Positions 26,491-35,940 of a stretch of DNA of 64,000 bases are shown piece by piece (the stretch's first letter is position 1; each line of letters starts with the position of its first letter). Position numbers and translations under genes: made by a program. The DNA comes from Hippophae tibetana (Eukaryota > Streptophyta > Magnoliopsida > Rosales > Elaeagnaceae), in NCBI GenBank assembly GCA_037013495.1, contig CM072801.1, forward strand, positions 32,166,001-32,230,000. The letters are read 5' to 3'. The notes below the pieces were generated by a model that saw nothing but the letters and a program-made list of their open reading frames with translations, ran no database searches and was not told the DNA's origin.

Positions 26491-26520
26491 GAAATTCTTT
26501 GTATGACTATAACTTTTGAC
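26491..26520. other. Junction between satellite A and satellite B
   Basis: Satellite A runs in phase to GAAATTCTTTGTA (ending 26,503), about 75 bases into a unit. The next bases, TGACTATAACTTTTGACTCG, are satellite B at the start of a B1 monomer. Where A units continue with CCTTTTTC and B monomers are preceded by CTTTATAC, the junction reads CTTTGTATGAC. The two satellites thus share CTTT-TA at the crossover, a 6-of-7-base microhomology. There is no insertion, target-site duplication or filler. Both arrays have normal phase right up to the join. Confidence 0.9.
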
Positions 26521-26773
26521 TCGGGTATCGTAACGAAAATTATAATATATCAAATGGAAGCTCTTATCGATTCACACAATTATTTCTGGCCTCACTATGG
26601 AACCTGAATTATATACCCAAATTCCATAATTTACATCACTAACCAAGGGTGTTAGCTTTTTCTCGCAAATTTCCGTTTTACTTACTTTCGATTTTATTCA
26701 ATAGAGCTCTAAAGGAGATATTTGTTCCGACCAAGGTTTCATTATTTATGTGTTCCATAAATCTATATTCTTC

Positions 26774-26811
26774 GAAAAAGAAATAGGAGAATAGAAAAAG
26801 AAAGGAGCAAC
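26774..26811 (+). other. Purine-rich tract near the end of each B monomer (first example)
   Basis: Bases 26774-26807 are purines apart from two T (at 26784 and 26792), ending AAAGAAAGGAG, followed by CAAC and then TGTTGAAATT. The tract recurs in every B monomer, with the A-run longer and more variable in B2. It resembles a retrotransposon polypurine tract upstream of an LTR start, but the CAAC spacer is not typical. Confidence 0.4.
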
Positions 26812-26813
26812 TG

Positions 26814-26826
26814 TTGAAATTTTCAA
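26814..26826. other. Short palindrome TTGAAA-T-TTTCAA in B monomers (example)
   Basis: Six-base arms around a single T, present in most B1 monomers and in many B2 monomers; the TTTAAATTTTC variant breaks it. It sits just after the purine tract. A comparable 5-bp palindrome in satellite A is ACAAG-T-CTTGT at 636-646, recurring in most units. No function can be assigned from sequence. Confidence 0.6.
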
Positions 26827-26866
26827 TAAAACAAAACATTTAATAAATTGAACTTCCAACTTTATA

Positions 26867-27231
26867 CGACCAAAACTTTTGACGATGGTATCCTAAGAAC
26901 TATTATAATATATAAAATTTAAGCTCTTATCGATTCACACAATTAGTGTTAGCCTCACTAAGGAACTTGAATTATGTACCCAAATCCATCATTTACATCA
27001 CCTACCTAGGGTTTTAGGTTTTTCTCCCAAATTTCCGTTTTACTTAGTTTTGATTTTATTCAATAGAAGTGTGAAGGAGATATTTGTGCCGACCAGGGGT
27101 TCTTTATATATGTGTTCAATAAATCTATATATTTAAAAAAAAAAATAGGAGAATAGTAAAAGAAAGGAGCAACTGTTGAAATTTTCAAAAAAAAAACAAA
27201 ACATTTGATAAATTCTACTTTTAACTTTATA
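26867..27231 (+). repeat. First B2 monomer
   Basis: A 365-bp B2 monomer of the subtype with CAATAGAAGTGTGAAGGAG and ACCTAGGGTTTTAGG. It carries a few private changes (GACGATGGTATCC) and a longer A-run near 27,135. It defines the B1/B2 alternation that holds to the window end. Confidence 0.9.
27008..27023 (+). other. Telomere-like heptamer remnant in B2 monomers (example)
   Basis: AGGGTTTTAGGTTTTT contains one AGGGTTT (plant telomere heptamer) followed by an imperfect second one. It recurs once per B2 monomer, often as AGGATTTTAGG. One and a half units in an AT-rich satellite is easily chance, and it is not a telomere tract. Confidence 0.3.
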
Positions 27232-27955
27232 CGACTATAACATTTGACTCGGGTATCGTAACCAAAATTATAATATATCAAATCGAAGCTCTTATCGATT
27301 CACACAACTATTTCTCGCCTCACTATGGAACCTGAATTATATACCCAAATTCCATCATTTACATCACTAACAAAGGGTTTTACCTTTTTCTCGCAAATTT
27401 CCGTTTTACTTACTTTCGATTTTATTCAATAGAGCTCTAAAGGAGATATTTGTTCTGACCCAGGTTTCATTATTTATGTGTTCCATAAATCTATATTCTT
27501 CGAAAAAGAATAGGAGAATAGAAAAAGAAAGGAGCAACTGTTGAAATTTTCAATAAAACAAAACATTTAATAAATCGAACTTCCAACTTTATACGACCAA
27601 AACTATTGACTATGGTATCATAAGGACTATTATAATATATCAAATTTAAGCTCTTATCGATTCACACAATTAGTGTTAGCCTCACTAAGGAACTTGAATT
27701 ATGTACCCAAATCCATCATTTACATCACCTACCTAGGGTTTTAGGTTTTTCTCCCAAATTTCCGTTTGACTTAGTTTTGATTTTATTCAATAGAAGTGTG
27801 AAGGAGATATTTGTGCCGACCAGGGGTTCTTTATATATGTGTTCAATAAATCTCTATATTTCAAAAAAAATTAGGAGAATAGTAAAAGAAAGGAGCAACT
27901 GTTGAAATTTTCAAAAAAAACAAAACATTTGATAAATTCTACTTTTAACTTTATA

Positions 27956-30900
27956 CGACTATAAATTTTGACTCGGGTATCGTAACGAAAATTATAATAA
28001 TTCAAATCGAAGCTCGTATCGATTCACACAATTATTTATGGCCTCACTACGGAACCTGAATTATATTCCCAAATTCCATCATTTACATCACTAACCAAGG
28101 GTTTTAGCTTTTTCTCGCAAATCTCCGTTTTACTTACTTTCGATTTTATTAAATAGAGCTCTAAAGGAGATATTTGTTCCGACCAAGGTTTCATTATTTA
28201 TGTGTTCCATAAATCTATATTCTTCGAAAAGGAAATAGGAGAATAGAAAAAGAAAGGAGCAACTGTTTAAATTTTGAATAAAACAAAACATTTAATAAAT
28301 CGAACTTTCAACTTTATACGACAAAAACTTTTGACTATGGTATCGTAAGGACTATTATAATATATCAAATTTAAGCTCTTATCGATTCACACAATTAGTG
28401 TTCGCCTCGCTAAGGAACCTGAATTATGTACCCAAATCCATCATTTACATCACTTACCTAGGGTTTTAGGTTTTTCTCCCAAATTTCCGTTTTACTTACT
28501 TTTGATTTTATTCAATAGAACTGTAAAGGAGATATTTGTGCCGACCAGGGGTTGTTTATATATGTGTTCAATAAATCTCTATTTTTCGAAAAAAAAATAG
28601 GAGAATAGTAAAAGAAAGGAGCAACTGTTTAAATTTTCAAAAAAAAACAAAACATTTGATAAATTCTACTTTTAACTTTATACGACTATAACGTTTGACT
28701 CGGGTATCGTAACGAAAATTATAATATATCAAATCGAAGCTCTTATCGATTCACACAATTATTTCTCGCCTCACTATGGAACCTGAATTATATACCCAAA
28801 TTCCATCATTTACATCACTAACCAAGGGTTTTAGCTTTTTCTCGCAAATTTCCGTTTTACTTACTTTCGATTTTATTCAATAGAGCTCTAAAGGAGATAT
28901 TTGTTCTGACCAAGGTTTCATTATTTATGTGTTCCATAAATCTATATTCTTCGAAAAAGAAATAGGAGAATAGAAAAAGAAAGGAGCAACTGTTGAAATT
29001 TTCAATAAAACAAAACATTTAATAAATCGAACTTCCAACTTTATACGACCAAAACTATTGACTATGGTATCATAAGGACTATTATAATATATCAAATTTA
29101 AGCTCTTATCGATTCACACAATTAGTGTTAGCCTCATTAAGGAACTTGAATTATGTACCCAAATCCATCATTTACATCACCTACCTAGGGTTTTAGGTTT
29201 TTCTCCCAAATTTCCGTTTTACTTAGTTTTGATTTTATTCAATAGAAGTGTGAAGGAGATATTTGTGCCGACCAGGGGTTCTCTATATATGTGTTCAATA
29301 AATCTCTATATTTCAAAAAAAATAGGAGAATAGTAAAAGAAAGGAGCAACTGTTGAAATTTTCCAAAAAAACCAAACATTTGATAAATTCTACTTTTAAC
29401 TTTATACGAGTATAACTTTTGACTAGGGTATCGTAACGAAAATTATAATAATTCAAATCGAAGCTCGTATCGATTCACACAATTATTTATGGCCTCACTA
29501 TGGAACCTGAATTATATTCCCAAATTCCATCATTTACATCACTAACCAAGGGTTTTAGCTTTTTCTCGCAAATCTCCGTTTTACTTACTTCCGATTTTAT
29601 TCAATAGAACTCTAAAGGAGATATTTGTTCCGACCAAGGTTTCATTATTTATGTGTTCCATAAATCTATATTCTTCGAAAAGGAAATAGGAGAATAGAAA
29701 AAGAAAGGAGCAACTGTTGAAATTTTCAACAAAACAAAACATTTAATAAATCGAACTTTCAACTTTATACGACAAAAACTTTTGACTATGGTATCGTAAG
29801 GACTATTATAATATATCAAATTTAAGCTCTTATCGATTCACACAATTAGTGTTCGCCTCGCTAAGGAACCTGAATTATGTACCCAAATCCATCATTTACA
29901 TCACTTACCTAGGGTTTTAGGTTTTTCTCCCAAATTTCCGTTTTACTTACTTTTGATTTTATTCAATAGAACTGTAAAGGAGATATTTGTGCCGACCAGG
30001 GGTTGTTTATATATGTGTTCAATAAATCTCTATTTTTCGAAAAAAAAATAGGAGAATAGTAAAAGAAAGGAGCAACTGTTTAAATTTTCAAAAAAAAACA
30101 AAACATTTGATAAATTCTACTTTTAACTTTATACGACTATAACGTTTGACTCGGGTATCGTAACGAAAATTATAATATATCAAATCGAAGCTCTTATCGA
30201 TTCACACAATTATTTCTCGCCTCACTATGGAACCTGAATTATATACCCAAATTCCATCATTTACATCACTAACCAAGGGTTTTAGCTTTTTCTCGCAAAT
30301 TTCCGTTTTACTTACTTTCGATTTTATTCAATAGAGCTCTAAAGGAGATATTTGTTCTGACCAAGGTTTCATTATTTATGTGTTCCATAAATCTATATTC
30401 TTCGAAAAAGAAATAGGAGAATAGAAAAAGAAAGGAGCAACTGTTGAAATTTTCAATAAAACAAAACATTTAATAAATCGAACTTCCAACTTTATACGAC
30501 CAAAACTATTGACTATGGTATCATAAGGACTATTATAATATATCAAATTTAAGCTCTTATCGATTCACATAATTAGTGTTAGCCTCATTAAGGAACTTGA
30601 ATTATGTACCCAAATCCATCATTTACATCACCTACCTAGGGTTTTAGGTTTTTCTCCCAAATTTCCGTTTTACTTAGTTTTGATTTTATTCAATAGAAGT
30701 GTGAAGGAGATATTTGTGCCGACCAGGGGTTCTTTATATATGTGTTCAATAAATCTCTATATTTCAAAAAAAATAGGAGAATAGTAAAAGAAAGGAGCAA
30801 CTGTTGAAATTTTCCAAAAAAACCAAACATTTGATAAATTCTACTTTTAACTTTATACGAGTATAACTTTTGACTAGGGTATCGTAACGAAAATTATAAT

Positions 30901-33037
30901 AATTCAAATCGAAGCTCGTATCGATTCACACAATTATTTATGGCCTCACTATGGAACCTGAATTATATTCCCAAATTCCATCATTTACATCACTAACCTA
31001 GGGTTTTAGCTTTTTCTCGCAAATCTCCGTTTTACTTACTTCCGATTTTATTCAATAGAACTCTAAAGGAGATATTTGTTCCGACCAAGGTTTCATTATT
31101 TATGTGTTCCATAAATCTATATTCTTCGAAAAGGAAATAGGAGAATAGAAAAAGAAAGGAGCAACTGTTGAAATTTTCAACAAAACAAAACATTTAATAA
31201 ATCGAACTTTCAACTTTATACGACAAAAACTTTTGACTATGGTATCGTAAGGACTATTATAATATATCAAATTTAAGCTCTTATCGATTCACACAATTAG
31301 TGTTCGCCTCGCTAAGGAACCTGAATTATGTACCCAAATCCATCATTTACATCACTTACCTAGGGTTTTAGGTTTTTCTCCCAAATTTCCGTTTTACTTA
31401 CTTTTGATTTTATTCAATAGAACTGTAAAGGAGATATTTGTGCCGACCAGGGGTTGTTTATATATGTGTTCAATAAATCTCTATTTTTCGAAAAAAAAAT
31501 AGGAGAATAGTAAAAGAAAGGAGCAACTGTTTAAATTTTCAAAAAAAAACAAAACATTTGATAAATTCTACTTTTAACTTTATACGACTATAACGTTTGA
31601 CTCGGGTATCGTAACGAAAATTATAATATATCAAATCGAAGCTCTTATCGATTCACACAATTATTTCTCGCCTCACTATGGAACCTGAATTATATACCCA
31701 AATTCCATCATTTACATCACTAACCAAGGGTTTTAGCTTTTTCTCGCAAATTTCCGTTTTACTTACTTTCGATTTTATTCAATAGAGCTCTAAAGGAGAT
31801 ATTTGTTCTGACCAAGGTTTCATTATTTATGTGTTCCATAAATCTATATTCTTCGAAAAAGAAATAGGAGAATAGAAAAAGAAAGGAGCAACTGTTGAAA
31901 TTTTCAATAAAACAAAACATTTAATAAATCGAACTTCCAACTTTATACGACCAAAACTATTGACTATGGTATCATAAGGACTATTATAATATATCAAATT
32001 TAAGCTCTTATCGATTCACATAATTAGTGTTAGCCTCATTAAGGAACTTGAATTATGTACCCAAATCCATCATTTACATCACCTACCTAGGGTTTTAGGT
32101 TTTTCTCCCAAATTTCCGTTTTACTTAGTTTTGATTTTATTCAATAGAAGTGTGAAGGAGATATTTGTGCCGACCAGGGGTTCTTTATATATGTGTTCAA
32201 TAAATCTCTATATTTCAAAAAAAATAGGAGAATAGTAAAAGAAAGGAGCAACTGTTGAAATTTTCCAAAAAAACCAAACATTTGATAAATTCTACTTTTA
32301 ACTTTATACGACTATAACTTTTGACTAGGGTATCGTAACGAAAATTATAATAATTCAAATCGAAGCTCGTATCGATTCACACAATTATTTATGGCCTCAC
32401 TATGGAACCTGAATTATATTCCCAAATTCCATCATTTACATCACTAACCAAGGGTTTTAGCTTTTTCTCGCAAATCTCCGTTTTACTTACTTTCGATTTT
32501 ATTAAATAGAGCTCTAAAGGAGATATTTGTTCCGACCAAGGTTTCATTATTTATGTGTTCCATAAATCTATATTCTTCGAAAAGGAAATAGGAGAATAGA
32601 AAAAGAAAGGAGCAACTGTTTAAATTTTGAATAAAACAAAACATTTAATAAATCGAACTTTCAACTTTATACGACAAAAACTTTTGACTATGGTATCGTA
32701 AGGACTATTATAATATATCAAATTTAAGCTCTTATCGATTCACACAATTAGTGTTCGCCTCGCTAAGGAACCTGAATTATGTACCCAAATCCATCAATTA
32801 CATCACTTACCTAGGGTTTTAGGTTTTTCTCCCAAATTTCCGTTTTACTTACTTTTGATTTTATTCAATAGAACTGTAAAGGAGATATTTGTGCCGACCA
32901 GGGGTTGTTTATATATGTGTTCAATAAATCTCTATTTTTCGAAAAAAAAATAGGAGAATAGTAAAAGAAAGGAGCAACTGTTTAAATTTTCAAAAAAAAA
33001 AACCAAACATTTGATAAATTCTACTCATAACTTTACA
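27956..33037. repeat. Satellite B two-dimer higher-order repeat, 1,451 bp
   Basis: Two dimer types alternate. Dimers at 27956, 29407, 30858 and 32309 have AATTATAATAATTCAAATCG with GCTCGTATCG, and TTATATTCCC. Dimers at 28683, 30134 and 31585 have CTATAACGTTTGACTCGG and TTTCTCGCCTC. Spacing is exactly 1,451 bp for each series. The 30134 and 31585 copies share CACATAATTAGTG near 30,567/32,018 and look almost identical. The outer members (27956, 32309) share TTAAATAGAGCTC and TTTAAATTTTGAATAAAAC and differ from the two inner ones, so amplification of the inner copies came later. Confidence 0.92.
28683..28752 (+). repeat. Conserved A/B box at the start of a B1 monomer, with an inverted repeat (example)
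   Basis: The first ~70 bases of each B monomer form the box shared with satellite A. In B1 the end of the box holds a 6-bp inverted repeat, AATCGA (28732-28737), 8 bases, then TCGATT (28746-28751). Diverged A units keep a 5-bp version, AATCG (18269-18273) and CGATT (18283-18287). B2 and young A units have lost one arm. Confidence 0.8.
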
Positions 33038-35940
33038 CGACTATAACTTTTGACTCGGGTATCGTAACGAAAATTATAATATATCAAATCGAAGCTCTTA
33101 TCGATTCACACAATTATTTCTGGCCTCACTATGGAACCTGAATTATATACCCAAATTCCATCATTTACATCACTAACCAAAGGTTTTAGCTTTTCTCGCA
33201 AATTTCCGTTTTACTTACTTTCGATTTTATTAAATAGAGCTCTAAAGGAGATATTTCTTCTGACCAAGTTTTCATTATTTATGTGTTCCATAAATCAATA
33301 TTCTTCGAAAAGGAAATAGGAGAATAGAAAAAGAAATGAGCAACTGTTGAAATTTTCAATAAAACAAAACATTTAATAAATCGAACTTTCAACTTTATAC
33401 GACCAAACTTTTGACTATGGTATCGTAAGGACTATTATAATATATCAAATTTAAGCTCTTATCGATTCACACAATTATTGTTAGCCTCACTAAGGAACCT
33501 GAATTATGTACCCAAATCCATCATTTACATCACTTACCTAGGATTTTAGGTTTTTCTCCCAAATTTCCGTTTTACATAGTTTTAATTTTATTCAATAGAA
33601 CTGTAATGGAGATATATGTGCCGACCAGGGGTTCTTTATATATGTGTTCAATAAATCCCAATTTTTTTGAAAAAATAATAGGACAATAGTAAAAGAAAGG
33701 AGCAACTGTTGAAATTTAAAAAAAAACAAAACATTTGATAAATTCTATTTTTAACTTTATACGACTATAACTTTTGACTCGGGTATCGTAACGAAAATTA
33801 TAATATATCAAATCGAAGCTCTTATCGATTCACACAATTATTTCTGGCCTCACTATGGAACCTGAATTATATACCCAAATTCCATCATTTACATCACTAA
33901 CCAAGGGTTTTAGCTTTTCTCGCAAATTTCCGTTTTACTTACTTTCGATTTTATTAAATAGAGCTCTAAAGGAGATATTTCTTCTGACCAAGGTTTCATT
34001 ATTTATGTGTCCCATAAATCAATATTCTTCGAAAAGGAAATAGGAGAATAGAAAAAGAAATGAGCAACTGTTGAAATTTTCAATAAAACAAAACATTTAA
34101 TAAATCGAACTTTCAACTTTATACGACCAAACTTTTGACTATGGTTTCGTAAGGACTATTATAATATATCAAATTTAAGCTCTTATCGATTCACACAATT
34201 ATTGTTAGCCTCACTAAGGAACCTGAATTATGTACCCAAATCCATCATTTACATCACTTACCTAGGATTTTAGGTTTTTCTCCCAAATTTCCGTTTTACA
34301 TAGTTTTAATTTTATTCAATAGAACTGTAATGGAGATATATGTGCCGACCAGGGGTTCTTTATATATGTGTTCAATAAATCCCTATTTTTTTGAAAAAAT
34401 AATAGGACAATAGTAAAAGAAAGGAGCAACTGTTGAAATTTAAAAAAAAAACAAAACATTTGATAAATTCTATTTTTAACTTTATACGACTATAACTTTT
34501 GACGCGGGTATCGTAACGAAAATTATAATATATCAAATCGAAGCTCTTATCGATTCACACAATTATTTCTGGCCTCACTATGGAACCTGAATTATATACC
34601 CAAATTCCATCATTTACATCACTAACCAAGGGTTTTAGCTTTTTCTCGCAAATTTCCATTTTACTTACTTTCGATTTTATTCAATAGAGCTCTAAAGGAG
34701 ATATTTGTTCCGACCAAGGTTTCATTATTTATGTGTTCCATAAATCTATATTCTTCGAAAAGGAAATAGGAGAATAGAAAAAGAAAGGAGCAACTCTTGA
34801 AATTTTCAATAAAACAAAACATTTAATAAATCGAACTTTCAACTTTATACGACCAAAACTTTTGACTATGGTATCGTAAGGACTATTATAATATATCAAA
34901 TTTAAGCTCTTATCGATTCACACAATTAGTGTACGCCTCGCTAAGGAACGTGAATTATGTACCCAAATCCATCATTTACATCACCTACCTAGGGTTTTAG
35001 GTTTTTCTCCCAAATTTCCGTTTTACTTAGTTTTGATTTTATTCAATAGAAGTGTGAAGGAGATATTTGTGCCGACCAGGGGTTCTTTATATATATGTTC
35101 AATAAATCTCTATATTTCAAAAAAAATAGGAGAATAGTCAAAGAAAGGAGCAACTGTTGAAATTTTCCAAAAAAACAAAACATTTGATAAATTCTACTTT
35201 TAACTTTATACGACTATAACTTTTGACTCGGGTATCGTAACCAAAATTATAATAATTCAAATCGAAGCTCGTATCGATTCACACAATTATTTCTGGCCTC
35301 ACTATGGAACCTGAATTATATTCCCAAATTCCATCATTTACATCACTAACCAAGGGTTTTAGCTTTTTCTCGCAAATCTCCGTTTTACTTACTTTCGATT
35401 TTATTAAATAGAGCTCTAAAGGAGATATTTGTTCCGACCAAGGTTTCATTATTTATGTGTTCCATAAATCTATATTCTTCGAAAAGGAAATAGGAGAATA
35501 GAAAAAGAAAGGAGCAACTGTTTAAATTTTGAATAAAACAAAACATTTAATAAATCGAACTTTCAACTTTATACGACAAAAACTTTTGACTTTGGTATCG
35601 TAAGGACTATTATAATATATCAAATTTAAGCTCTTATCGATTCACACAATTAGTGTTCGCCTCGCTAAGGAACCTGAATTATGTACCCAAATCCATCATT
35701 TACATCACTTACCTAGGGTTTTAGGTTTTTCTCCCAAATTTCCGTTTTACTTACTTTTGATTTTATTCAATAGAACTGTAAAGGAGATATTTGTGCCGAC
35801 CAGGGGTTGTTTATATATGTGTTCAATAAATCTCTATTTTTCGAAAAAAAAAATAGGAGAATAGTAAAAGAAAGGAGCAACTGTTTAAATTTTCAAAAAA
35901 AAAAACCAAACATTTGATAAATTCTACTTATAACTTTATA
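33038..35940. repeat. Satellite B: mixed dimers after the 1,451-bp block
   Basis: Dimers at 33038 and 33762 are a near-identical tandem pair (724-bp shift), with four instead of five T in AGCTTTTCTCGC, TTTCTTCTGACC, and GAAATGAGCAACTG. The dimer at 34487 is a different type, with GACGCGGGTATCG and TTTCCATTTTAC. The dimer at 35211 returns to the type of 27956/32309 (AATAATTCAAATCG), 2,902 bp (2 x 1,451) after 32309. B2 members here switch to the subtype with TAGTTTTAATTTTATTC and AATGGAGATATATG. Confidence 0.85.

Larger units (their letters stand above)
1..26503. repeat. Satellite A tandem array, ~644-bp monomer, 41 full units plus a partial
   Basis: Direct head-to-tail tandem repeat. Using the recurring GTGTTTTCTT (or close variant) as phase marker, units start at 1, 645, 1289, 1933, 2577, 3221, 3865, 4509, 5153, 5797, 6438, 7082, 7726, 8370, 9016, 9660, 10304, 10948, 11594, 12215, 12860, 13505, 14151, 14796, 15440, 16084, 16728, 17374, 18023, 18669, 19314, 19960, 20607, 21253, 21900, 22547, 23197, 23845, 24490, 25136, 25783 and 26429 (cut at the junction). 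Unit length is 644 bp in the young left part and mostly 644-650 bp later, with one 621-bp unit. The plus strand is T-rich. SalI-type sites (GTCGAC) occur about 300 bp apart in young units, for example at 37 and 337. All units have the same orientation and no foreign insertion interrupts them. I do not recognise the family by name. Confidence 0.98.
11860..26503. repeat. Diverged part of satellite A, approaching the junction
   Basis: From about 11.86 kb the units are still phased but differ at many positions from the left block and from each other, with lengths from 621 to 650 bp. Typical variants are TCTTTCGACTTAATTTCC in place of the SalI-bearing form, GTTGTTTTGGGATCC, TATGTTGTTCGCC, CCTTGGTTGCTG and AAACTGTTGTAAC. 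Local multi-unit relationships exist. The units at 23845 and 25783 share RSHYF-type coding-frame variants and a CTCTTGTAAC box entry (shift 1,938, three units). Units near 23,534 and 24,826 share the TATTTGGCATCTC form. This looks like an older or less homogenised stretch of the same array. Confidence 0.9.
26504..26866 (+). repeat. First B1 monomer, at the junction
   Basis: A full-length (363 bp) B1 monomer, only mildly different from the rest (TCAAATGGAAGC for TCAAATCGAAGC, CCATAATTTAC for CCATCATTTAC, GGGTGTTAGC for GGGTTTTAGC). Its completeness and low divergence mean satellite B is not degraded at its edge. Confidence 0.9.

Noticed and set aside
1..26503. tRNA or other structural RNA gene in satellite A because of the primer-site-like motif
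   Set aside because: The motif resembles the complement of a tRNA 3' end only; no cloverleaf, A box or B box surrounds it.
26504..26866. B monomer as a dimer of a ~181-bp ancestral repeat
   Set aside because: Comparing the two halves by eye gave no consistent alignment beyond short AT-rich matches.
27008..27023. Interstitial telomere repeat in B2
   Set aside because: Only one full heptamer plus an imperfect one, with no tandem run; at most a degenerate resemblance.
26816..27125. AATAAA motifs in B monomers as polyadenylation signals
   Set aside because: AATAAA is expected often in such A-rich DNA, recurs with every monomer, and there is no upstream gene.
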